From Sthenelais limicola (Eukaryota > Annelida > Polychaeta > Phyllodocida > Sigalionidae), in the NCBI GenBank assembly GCA_942159475.1, contig OW804096.1, positions 110,644,194 to 110,708,193 of the forward strand: 64,000 bases of DNA, in the 5' to 3' direction. The notes beneath the pieces were generated by a model. That model was not told where the DNA came from, made no database searches, and saw nothing but the letters and a program-made list of their open reading frames with translations. Both the position numbers and the translations under genes were made by a program. Shown piece by piece: positions 31,918-42,600 of the stretch; the stretch's first letter is position 1, and every line of letters starts with the position of its first letter.

Positions 31918-34333
31918 GATCATGATGTGCATGCCATATAGTTGCATGGCTACAACGGTTCTAAGGCACAACTATGGAGTGGTATTCACTGACCGTGGTA
32001 CATTGATAACAGGGGTGGAAACTTTGAGTTTAGGCTTCCGTTCTGAGCTGAATATTATACCTCCACAGCCGATCCAGATAGTTAAGGGAGAATGGCCAAA
32101 AGGTTATGAAATGGTGGGGGAGTCTTTAGACAAGTATATCAGGGAGTTACATTCGAGGGCCGCAAGGGAGTATGAGCGTGCAAATCACTTGAGAAATATT
32201 TTGCAGCGCCCTAAACGATTAAAAAGAAATTATCTGGCCCCGTTTGGGAAAATTGTGGCTGGGATTCTCGATCTATCAACTAACTCTGATTTAAGAAACG
32301 TAGAAAGACACATTATTCATAGGCTTGCACCAGGGATAATAAGAAACCCACACCTGAGGGATGAGGCTCTCATGAAGTTAGTGGCCAATTCCAATATCAT
32401 ATTTAGGTTCTTAAGATCGCATGTAAACGAATCAATAAGCGCCATGGATGAATTAGAAGATAAATGGCTACGCTTTGCAAATAAGACGGCTCAATTATCG
32501 GACATAATGCACGAGGAAGTGGACTCACAGGGGAGAATCCAACAGCAGCTCCAAGGCTCAATTTTGGAATGCCTGGCGATAAGAAATTACATTCAAGATA
32601 TAACGATAGTGGGTGATGTCTTGGAAACATTAAGAGAGGGAAAAATACATGAGTCACTTGCCAAGGTATTTATGGAAAGTCAGTGGGAAGAGAGAGTGAG
32701 ACAAGTATTAGGAGATAACAGCACTTTGAACATTTTAGGGGATTATATCGACTGGAATATTAACGTTGGGGTACAGATAGGGCCCAACAATACGATCAAC
32801 GTACTGGTACCAATTTCCCTAGCAAACGATTCGGAGCCCCTTCAGTTGTATGAAATGGAGGTGTTTGATACGCCATTGCATGTGCACAGGGAATCTCAGG
32901 ATGGATGCACACGATTGAGATCGGCCACACAACGCATGTTGGCCCAACGCGGCTCAGGGGAATTAATGGAGGTAGACGCCATTGAATTAATGCAATGTAC
33001 TAAAAAAGGGAGCTATATATGTCCATTCACCTTCATAGATAATTCAGGAAAGGATGAGGACTGCATGATCGCTTTATTTAATGACCATAGTGCCAATGTT
33101 CTTAGGTATTGCATGTTTGACATGTACTTGAAGAAAAGGGCGCCAGACATTGTTAAAAATGTGGAGGGGTCAACGTACTTGCTTATAAATAAGGGACCCA
33201 AGGGGTTACTGACATGCAAAAATAGTACAAGGCAGGTCAATATCGTGGGGATCACTGTGTTCGAGGTGTCCTGCGGATGCACCCTGCAGATTGACCACCA
33301 TAGATTGGCACCAAAGGAGCTGACGTGTAGAGAATTAAGCGGGGTAGAGGTTTCTGTGGCGCATGGGTTTAATTTGGCATTTGCAAGAAGTTTTGGTATA
33401 CCGGTGGGAAACTTTTCGGGAGAAAGCCTCACTAATTTCTTAGTACATTTAAATTTACCAACAGGTAAGGAACTAGGGAAAATGCTAACAGCAATGTCCC
33501 CCCAGCAGTTTGCAAAAGGAATGGAGGTAAATAAGGTTGCGAGGGAAATTAAGAGTAACATGGAGCAGGGTGAAGCATGGCAATATAAGGCATGGCGAGA
33601 TCTAACAGATCTAACTGTAACGCCGCAGGTACCACTGGTGTTCTGGCTAATAGAAATGATACATGTATTAATAACCATTTATCTTTGCTATAGAATTTTC
33701 AGAATGCTCGCGATCATTGGATCGTTAAAAGGGGCGTTGGCAGGGAAGATCGGCTCAACCCTGGAACTATTTCCAGAAGATAGTTGGGGCAAGATCGAAT
33801 GGGGAACACAAGGCCCCGCCCTGAACTCAGATTCACTTGAAGCAGGCAAGTCTGGGGAATGGCCGTCATATGGTACGATGCTGGCAGGACTAGTAGTAGT
33901 ATACGTGTTGGGACAACTAATACGACGGATCTGTAATGGGTGTGGATGTAGAAAAGCTCGAGGCCATAACACGGCAGGACACACAATACTTAGCCTCCGT
34001 GTACAGGAGGGAGAGAAGCGGTATGCTCTTTTCCTATGTAAATTGGTATATCCAGTGGAGGTACTCAGATCGGCCACGCCACCTGTCGTCACGGGAATGG
34101 TAGCAAAACAGGTTTGCTGCTCGTTCAGGACAGTTGTTCGACTTAGGTGGCTTGGGGGCCTAGAAGTAGAAAATGCTGGTTCAGCAGAAACGGTCGAGTT
34201 GCCAGAAGAAATAGTATTCTGGTCACTAAGACCTGCAGAAAAGATCGAGCTTCTTAACTCCACTTCCAACAGCCGACTCCTGGTAGCCACTAATCTCCAT
34301 GGAAATGAAGCAGCTGTTGGTTCAAAACTATAA
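31918..34333 (+). CDS. env: Env-like membrane fusion glycoprotein, main exon (803 codons from ATG 31922)
   Basis: This is an intact envelope-like protein. It has a furin-type site RPKRLKR at residues 96-102, followed directly by a Gly/Ala/Ile-rich segment (NYLAPFGKIVAGILDL) resembling a fusion peptide. A helical region and a Cys-rich ectodomain with several N-x-S/T sites come next. A membrane segment lies at about 573-600 and a second at about 653-670, the latter followed by CNGCGC. A cleavage site near the N-terminus followed by a fusion peptide is the layout of baculovirus F and errantivirus Env proteins. The second hydrophobic segment and long tail are unusual. The first Met here is probably not the true start. 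Env identity is from layout, not homology search. Confidence 0.75.
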
Positions 34334-34337
34334 AAAC

Positions 34338-34711
34338 GTAAGTAGGTAGGGTGTTGCGCATGCGAGGGGACCTGCACAACTTCTTCAAGTTGGTATCATA
34401 CAGATTTTCTTTAATTAAAACAGAAAAAACTATAACTATTGGTGGAATATTGAATAATGCATGGCTGCCATAGGCAGAACAAAAAGCCCCTCTAGGGACT
34501 AATGAAAAGTAATAATACTGCATGTAAATATAACATAAAAACCACAAATTAATGGTTGTAACCTCCCCTGATCTTTAACATATGTATGACTGAAGGAGAG
34601 TGAATGAAGCATCACTTAATGGGATAATCAGTGTTGGTAATATAAATCTGTGTATGACCTGTAAAGGAATGTATACGGTGTCTAAATCCTCCCATTTATG
34701 ACTCATTACAG
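34338..34711 (+). other. possible 3' intron after env
   Basis: A strong GTAAGT donor lies four bases after the env stop codon. A good acceptor (ATGACTCATTACAG) ends at 34711. Removing this 374-bp segment would leave env unchanged and attach a downstream exon. Confidence 0.4.
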
Positions 34712-34774
34712 GAGGAGAACGACCAAGGCCCGTTGGACCACATGGCCGGTAACACTCCAAGCGTGAGTCGGTAA
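34712..34774 (+). CDS. candidate shared 3' exon for accessory transcripts
   Basis: Read in phase 0 from the acceptor at 34711, this gives a 20-codon open frame (Glu-Glu-Asn-Asp start) ending in TAA at 34772-34774. An internal GTGAGT at 34763 could make it a 51-bp cassette, also phase 0. Phase 0 matches the donors of A, C, D and E, so it could supply a common C-terminal tail. Speculative. Confidence 0.3.
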   Translation, partial: EENDQGPLDHMAGNTPSVSR

Positions 34775-37406
34775 AAAGACATTTTGCATTAATCTTCAAG
34801 CAAGCAGACGCCACGTGACGATTCCCGGACGAAAAAGAAATGCCATGTTGTCCGTTCGCCCCCACGTGGGCTCTCTCCATCCGGCAAACGGGGCGGTCCG
34901 TTTGGATAAAAAGAACTTTCCTTATGCTTAGTGATGATTCCACAACGCGTTTGGCGCACACACCCGGCTTAACAGACCACGCGCCACTACTTCGCCTTGC
35001 CTGACGCTACAACCTAGTTTACATATACTACTACGCTCATCCCAACGTGGCGGAACTTTAACCTAATTTATCGATACTTAGTATACGCGATGGGATACTC
35101 ATTAAAAAGTTAGCTAATATGTACTCAATATACTCATGATAGTTAACCAATTGATATCACTAGTGCTATATATATTTGTGTGATCAGGATTATCATTATT
35201 GCTATGTTGTTGTCTCTTTGATTTGCTTGTTATGTTGCTTCTTGTACTATCTTATATTTGGATTTTATTTACTGTTTGAGCGAGCAACTATGCAAATATT
35301 TGCAGCATGAAGCTGGTTCCTTATATTGTAACACCATTTATCCCCAACGTGTCTCCCTATCCTATATATAGACATATAGATAATACCCAGGTATCCAGCC
35401 CTACCCGGTCCCCTTTCCAGACACATTCGAATTAGTAAAGTTATGGTTTTAATTAATTGAGTTTTCTCGCTCACTGCAGGTATCCTTGTGGCATTACCCA
35501 TAAGATGTGATCTGAATAAGGCTGCATGGGCCACCTGTCAGTTCCACCCCAAGGTGCTAATATATATATACCTCATGCACGGCTATTCATGCTGGGTTGT
35601 TTTCCTTTCATAATGGGGGGGGGGGAGGGAGGGGGTAGCGCGTGCTTCACCATTGCGGTGGCAAGTCACAATATTCAGGAGGGGGCTGATTTCCAATGTT
35701 ATTTCCATGAATGCTGGTACTATCTGCTAATCTTTGCTAATCACATACAAGGTTTGACAATGTCCATTATTAATGTTCAAATGTTTTTACTGGCAATAGT
35801 TATCAACCACTGTCAAGAATGTTCTTATTAGCAACAAATCGTCCATATTATCCCCATACTTTTTGGTTTCTAGTGAGGTTCTGTAAGGCAGTTCCTGGGC
35901 ACTTGATTATAGTACAAATCCCTAGCCTTAGTCTTAGCCAGGCGGTCAAGCCTATCGCTGGATGTGGAATTAAGGGATATAGGTGCCTGGGCATGGCTGG
36001 TAGAACAAAAGAGGGGTAAGGATGACATCCACGAGTGGGCGTAGGTCTTTAATCTTACGGGATGTGCGGGCTCATCTTAGGATGAAGTCTGCCATCTAGC
36101 CGGGATGCGGCTCATCATGTAATCACGCATTCTATCTTCCAGCACTGTTGTTGGTCTGACGGCCCTCATGACGCTCAGACACATTCCTGCATTCGGTCTG
36201 ATAAAATCATATTGCCACATTGGAATCGGCATTATTTTTGTGCCAAACCTTGGGGAGGGAATATGGGGTAAAGAGATGAAATGCCTTATGATTGGTGGTG
36301 ATTCGGGTATAGGGAGATATCAATAGCTAGATGTTATATTAGCATTGTAGATTGAAGCCAAGCAGTCAGCAATATAGTAGCCATACAGTGTTGCAGAAGT
36401 AGCTATATAGAATGAAGTCAACACAAAGAACCCAGTTGTATTTCCAGTATTTGTATTATGCTCCATAGCTGAGTGTACAGGCCCGGAGGCCGCACACCCC
36501 GCCACATTCTGCTCTTCTATGCATACAGTCATGGTATATGTACTCGGGTGGAGAGTGTCAGGTGTATGTTCATGATATATGGGAATTCCCCCTTCTATTA
36601 GTATATTGAATATAGAATCCAATGTAGAGTGAATGCTGGTGCCATCTATCCCTTTTCCTACTCTAAAGGCCGGAATGGGCTTCGTCAATGTCACAAGGAG
36701 TTTCTTGTAAAGCTTTGATTGTTTTTGAGTGCAGAACAATCACCTTCAAGTGTTTGGCTCGGATCACATGGGTGGTTCTGGTGGGTCCACGTAGGATTTC
36801 TTTACACAATCAATAAATAATAAATTACTTTAAAATAATTACTCTAATTCTCCTCCCATCTAGGACAGTGTTTCTCCCATTTAACTACTGGTGATTGACT
36901 TAGGTCTAGGGTGTATGTTCTTAGCTGGGTGTTATAGGCATTAGGGTAGTTGGTATTCCTATGGTCTATTCTCATGGTGTGTCCATAGTTTCTGCAAAAT
37001 CCCAAATTTCCTGTCCTGACTTACATCTTATATTACTATTGCTTATGGCTTTTTGGTACAAAATAGGCCCAATTTAACCCATACCCCATAGTTACCCCTA
37101 CCTAGTTGCCAAGTTTGTACGTTCAGATTTGTACACGAGCGCGTAGGCGATTTTATTGTTAAGATGACGAGAAAAATGTACTACAAGAGGCAAGAGAATG
37201 TATTGTATTTATGAGCTACCATGTATCTTGGATTTTGCGTGCGCGTAAGCGATTCTAATTGTTAAGGGAGAAAGATGTGTACCTCCTAGAATTGTTATGT
37301 GTATTCATGGCTATATTTATCGAGTGTCGGGACGAATACAGGGAGAATAATGTGAAGAAAATTTTTTTTTAGGGGAATTTTTCTTGCTTATCGAGTAAAA
37401 GGGTAG
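34775..37406 (+). other. long 3' region of the retroelement
   Basis: 2.6 kb before the 3' LTR with no convincing sense gene. It contains another acceptor-like TCGCTCACTGCAG (about 35479), a G-rich run at 35611-35635, and an antisense frame of about 139 codons (36320-36739) lacking an ATG start but with one hydrophobic helix. The polypurine tract before the LTR (about 37393-37406, GAGTAAAAGGGTAG) is impure. Confidence 0.45.
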
Positions 37407-38107
37407 TGTAGTAACCGTGGTTAACACGAGAGGGCAGTAGGGTGGGTAGTAGGGTAGGATATGTTTCTTTTACTAAGGCATGCGCTAAGGGAAGGGGAGG
37501 GGCTAGAGGGAGGGAAAGGTATCATAGGATAAAGGGTCCACCAATACGGATACCCGACACTCACCCCCCTGGGTATATATACGGGGAATACTGGGATATA
37601 GATATATATACATAGAACGGGAGAGACTTGGGACATTCATATAGACTGGAATATAGAGAGATATGCGGTAGATACCACGACGTACTAGACGCACTATGTG
37701 CGCTAGAACCAATATATTATATCACACTGATCTCGGATTGTCATGCAGTAACAACCGTAAGAATACAGGGAAGGAGTCTCATAAGATCTCATATGATTCA
37801 ATGTCTATACTAACATCAACCTAGCATCTATGTACAGGATAAGATACAATATACAAGTAGTGGCGTACTAAAACTCATCGTGTTGTGTTGTTCATACCGG
37901 AAACCTACAGCGACTATATATCACCATGACTCTCTATTCAATATCGCCTATCGTCTCCTACAATATCACGTTCTATATTAAACATCATGAGAGGCAATAC
38001 CCCGAAGTCCGAGTATATTCGAATGCATATGAATACTAGCTAGATATATTCACCCTGGCCCGATGCACCGCCCAATAGCATAAAGATCCGAAGCTACGCG
38101 CGCAACA
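37407..38107 (+). repeat. 3' LTR (701 bp)
   Basis: Reads as identical to the 5' LTR; the offset is 20,685 throughout and the TATA-like box is at 37574-37581. It ends GCGCAACA and is followed by the CAGG duplication at 38108-38111. Confidence 0.93.
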
Positions 38108-38111
38108 CAGG

Positions 38112-39500
38112 TAATCGCATAACCATTGGATTCGAATATCCTTTGGTTTTGAATTTTGTCTTTTCTCGGCATCATGAAGAGTTTTAGATCATATTTGAAG
38201 AAAGATTATATGCAGCATATAATCTTTCTTCAAATATGATCTAAAACTCTTCAAATCGTATGTAGCCTTTCCATTAAAAAAATGAGTTTTTATTATCATT
38301 TCATAGCATCGGTGCCATATAGATAATTAAATGGTCTCTTTAATTTCTCGGTATGAGGGGTCGGTACCTTTAACATTGGTTTCTACAGTTCTACTTTAGT
38401 AGAAGGGTGTGCTTTACCCACATGGCATACAAAGAAGCAAACACATTACAGAGCTACACCTTGCAGAATTGAAGAGATGATGGGGAGAAATTTTGAGCCA
38501 CTGCTGCTACCTTGTGCTGAGAAACTAAACTTGATAAACAGTCAAATACCGCGTAAAAATTGCCGTATTAGTTATGCTCCCTACCGTCTCACTACGTATG
38601 AATGATTCGGCCACTTGTTTTTAGCAGCACTCAATATTGAGCATGTATAATCTGCCCGGTATTTTCTTGATTCTGAACTAGTTCTAACCTCAATTAGAAC
38701 CATATTTTCTACTATGGAATATTAGTGTCATTGTTGATGAAATAAATAACTTGACTGAATCTCAGCGCCAAGTAAACACTCGACACTTGTTCCGTTTACC
38801 ACGCCTGAGTAAGTGTGTCATCTCGGGGTCAGAAACTGCCTACTGGAGTGAGGGAAGTGTTGGTGAAACCGCCAAAATAGGATCCTACAACCGACTTTTG
38901 AAATATAAAACATCTATAACATAACATATACTCGACCTCCACTGCTCATCCTAACACTTACAGGATGTAGAGGCCACATTACAGACGCCCATCCATCGAA
39001 TTCTTCCTTCTGTATAACAGTTATTTGTGAAGAGACTTCATTGTATACATAGCTCTGATTGTAGATTCTGCAACCGATTCTTCGAAGGAATCCCTGCATT
39101 ACCCTGCAGGTAGTTGCTACCTGGTTGTGAGATTATTTACCCTCATTCCTTCATGGATACGGGATTTTTGGATCTCTAGCGCCTTGTTCTTAATTATATG
39201 GCCGGTGTGCTATCATATGCGGTAGCATTTATTCAGGCTTACTATATATGATCTAATTTCAGAGCTTGTTGATGGAACTTAGTATAATAATATGTAATCA
39301 CTGTCTTAATTTCCTTTTCAACGTTTTAGTATCACTGTTATAATCAGACTTGTCGCATTCCGAGGGAAAAACCAGATAAGTCTGTTGGCAATAGAATGAT
39401 TCAAATTCACCCTAAAGCGGCTGATGTCAGAGCTGGACATAATTCTTGCCAACCTTCCATCAATGCGCTGACAGTCATCATGATGTCCCTGCGCATGACA
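38112..39500 (+). other. host intron downstream of the retroelement
   Basis: Noncoding. It carries the perfect palindrome at 38176-38252; otherwise AT-rich sequence with no gene seen. Confidence 0.6.
38176..38252. repeat. perfect 77-base palindrome, 38-bp arms
   Basis: The arms 38176-38213 and 38215-38252 are exact reverse complements around a single A at 38214. No mismatch was found. It lies 68 bases beyond the 3' LTR. Perfect arms imply very recent origin or strong constraint. Confidence 0.9.
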
Positions 39501-39502
39501 CA

Positions 39503-39510
39503 TATATAAA
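39503..39510 (+). promoter_or_regulatory. TATA box of candidate internal promoter
   Basis: TATATAAA lies 47 bases before the ATG at 39557 and suggests a start site near 39535 with a 20-25-base leader. Confidence 0.45.
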
Positions 39511-39556
39511 AGCTAAATTCTAATGCAGTGTTAGTTTATTACAAAGTTCCATCGCA

Positions 39557-39691
39557 ATGGCTAATCACCAGGATAAGTTGTCCTACCTACCCTGTGATGC
39601 TGGGATTGACTCATTGTGTGGATGTGCAACGTTAACAATGGAGTATCACGAGGGACATTCAATTTTATTCAAGGAAAGACGTTGTAAACTG
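39557..39691 (+). CDS. probable alternative first exon of the host gene
   Basis: ATG 39557 (context GCAATGG) opens 45 codons (start MANHQDKLSYLPCDAGIDSL, Cys-rich middle) that end at CTG|GTGAGC (39692) in phase 0. That is exactly the phase of the next host exon at 47322. A TATA box is correctly placed upstream. A transcript from here would encode a truncated protein with a unique N-terminus and only the downstream rod. Support comes from TATA, Kozak-like start, donor and phase together; each alone would be weak. Confidence 0.5.
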
Positions 39692-42600
39692 GTGAGCAGA
39701 GTAAATACTTTTCTTGAGATTCGCCTGGGTATGATCGCGCCTTTGATAAACGCTCCAATGCTAATGAATGTGGCTTTTTACTGTTTATGTTAGAGGTAAA
39801 TATGGGTTGTCTTAAAATAGTTCGTCAGTAAATTTGGATTACATTCTACTGTCCCAGAGTTGTGCACATGAGATTATCAGCCCGCTGAAACTGTCGCGCC
39901 ATAAAATTTCTTTAAAAAAAATTTCTTTTACCGAGGCTTATAGGGTATTAGGATTTAGTGATGAATTTATTTCTATTCTCAATTCATGGAAATGGTGTTG
40001 TTTTAGGAAATAGTTTGTTAAACGTTTGGAAGCATGAACTAATTAATAAGAGTATGATGTCATTTATTCAAACATAAAAGGTTTACGCCTAACGTAGTCA
40101 GTACAGATGCAACTTGTCTATATTTAATGTGTAATGAGAGAACGCATCTGGAGCAAAGAAGTGTTTCACTAGGTTTCTGTACCTTTTAGTGCACGGTGCT
40201 GGCCCCTAGTGGAACTAATGATAATCGCAATTACCTTTCCATACCTGAGGGACCCAGTCTTAATTACATGTACATTAAATGTGATCCCCAGTATGTGTGG
40301 TTGCAGTAGCAAGTCATTGTTTACTAATACGAAAAACATCTGATGATTGTCATCAGACAATTGTTTTAGGCCATGAACTCCTTAGAAACAAATGGACATA
40401 TTTTGTTCGTTCTTTGGCGGGTGGTTCTAAAAAATATGACTGATTTACACGTGCATAGCTGAGAAAATATCTTTTAGGATATTTCTTAACTACTTGAAAA
40501 ATGAAGTTTTTTTGAACCCATGAATGGCTTTTTTGAAATACCAAAGGTAGTCTTATAAAAACATGGCCAAGTTGCCCTCACTTGATATGTGCCACAAATA
40601 TTGGACATATAATCTTCATTTGCTTGACCAGCTATTATGGTTTGACGCATACATTCAATCCATTATCTACTCTAAAACTATTGTACCTAACACTGATATT
40701 CACTTTGATTAAAGTCCCTGATTCAGCTCACCTTAATTAGCAAACAAAGCTTTGTGTTATAAAAACTCAATTGTGTGTACTTAAAACAGTTATTGAAGGC
40801 ATGCATAAAATGTCACCTGTATGACAATGTCTGGTAGCACTTACCTGACCACTGTGAGTTAGGGTAAGATTACCACCCGCGTCTTGTTGGGAACAATAGT
40901 CAACGTCTACTAATGTGGACTTAGTATTGTGCATATATTACACACTCGTTATATGCCTTGTGCGGCTATAATCTCAGCTCTGCTGAGGCCAGGAAAACTT
41001 AATCTGCTTCTTGTCATTGTAGCTCTGGGAATGATCTAGGGGTGGGCTCTCATTTGATATTTCTATTCAAACATTCCACTATTTTGGCACGATCCCTATT
41101 TGCCGATAGTATGAATTAAATGTATGTTTCTAACAATACCGTCTAACTTCTTGACTTAGTATTACCATAACTGTTTTAGCTTTGTCAGGGCTCCTCCTGC
41201 ATATATTATGGATTATGATTGTCATAAAGAAAATATCACTATCTTGGTGGAACTATTTGCAATTTTTTACAAATCGGTTATTAAATTTTGATCGTCACGA
41301 AGAAAAATATTAATATTATTTAAGTGGAACTGTTTTAGTATTAAAAGAATAATCAATATGAATCAATTAATTGAGATTTTAGTTAAATCAAATCTAAAAA
41401 ATGAAAACCTTGTCTATGTATGATTCAATCGGATCGTTATATATATATATACTGGTACTAATTAAGTGTCGTCAATATTTGCATAACTTGTATTTCCTCG
41501 TTCTGTTAATCTTCTTTGCTTTTCACACGGGAGAGTAGTCAGGGATAAAACTGTGTTTATCCTTTATATATATCCGGGTGCCGACGCAGGCTTGGGCACA
41601 CAGGCGATACAATGTGAGCAAGAAGTTCTTGTATTGTATGCGCATGTATGGGGTATTATTTGACAATGTAGACTGCCTCAAATATTCTCTGAACTATTTG
41701 AATACTGGTCAGTGACATTCTTTTAAAGTCTTATGAAAATTAATTATATGCATCGGGGATGTTATGGTAAACCTTGTAACTGGCTATATATGTGCTGGAA
41801 CACATGCTAAATACACATCTCTATTTGCTATTCATATTTTCTGTGCTTCAATTTAACATGAAGAAGTTAGTGATATATATTAAAGTCAATGTTCTATGTT
41901 TATTATTTATACGTATCTCTCATTAAATGGGAAGGTGTTTTAAAAATCCTCATTCAAGTATTTTGAAAATAGATGAAAACCTGACTATCCAAGAATTCCT
42001 TTTTACAGAGATTTCAACTTCAGACTATTACCGAAATGTGGAAGGGTTTTATATACCACTAATTAAGCTATCCCTCCTCCTGTGTAAACACATTCATTAT
42101 ACACGGGTGGAGTTAGTTAGCAGTGATTTGTGGAGCCCTAACCTAAGTCACAGCCCTCTATGTGGTAGTGTGTGTCATAAGTCTGTCTGTAATCTCCAGT
42201 CTAATATTTATAAGCTTTACACCGGCCTTATTTAGAGTTATGTAGACCTGGGTCACCGCTCATGCGCGCTGGTTACTGAGTCGTGTGGCCACTAGGAGGT
42301 GTTTGTTATAGAGTGTGGTGGGGCTTTTTGGTGAGGAAAAAGTTCTCGTAACTTCAAAAGACTATTAAAGTATTATATAGTATTTCTGTTTGGATTTTAT
42401 TCATGTATGCATTTAATGATTTCGAATGGCAGGTGACAATTAATTATTGCTTTTCAGCAAGTTCCTTTACAGTATTTCTAACAAGAAATTTTGGATTTGA
42501 CCAAGGAAATAAAGCCAATTAAAGGTTTCCCCTGATAGAGACTGCCCCTTGACTTAGTGCGAGAAAAAGCCTTGTGAAGGACTCGGAAGTGTAACGTATG

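Larger units (their letters stand above)
16722..38107 (+). mobile_element. 21.4-kb complex Ty3/Gypsy LTR element with env and accessory genes
   Basis: The boundaries rest on two 701-bp direct repeats running from TGTAGTAACC to GCGCAACA, flanked by CAGG. I find no mismatch between the LTRs on reading. Gag, pol and env are each intact apart from splicing, so the copy is very recent and may still be active. Most animal Ty3/Gypsy elements are 5-10 kb; giant ones are known (Ogre in plants, Burro in planarians). What stands out is the array of five related small ORFs, the spliced env and a leader splice donor. It lies in the sense orientation inside a host intron. Confidence 0.93.

Noticed and set aside
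33013..34377. Two long minus-strand ORFs opposite env (221 and 229 codons)
   Set aside because: Shadow frames of the intact env; no independent signals.
34575..34961. 128-codon minus-strand ORF in the 3' region of the element
   Set aside because: No family, no promoter, and it overlaps the better-supported sense acceptor and exon at 34712.
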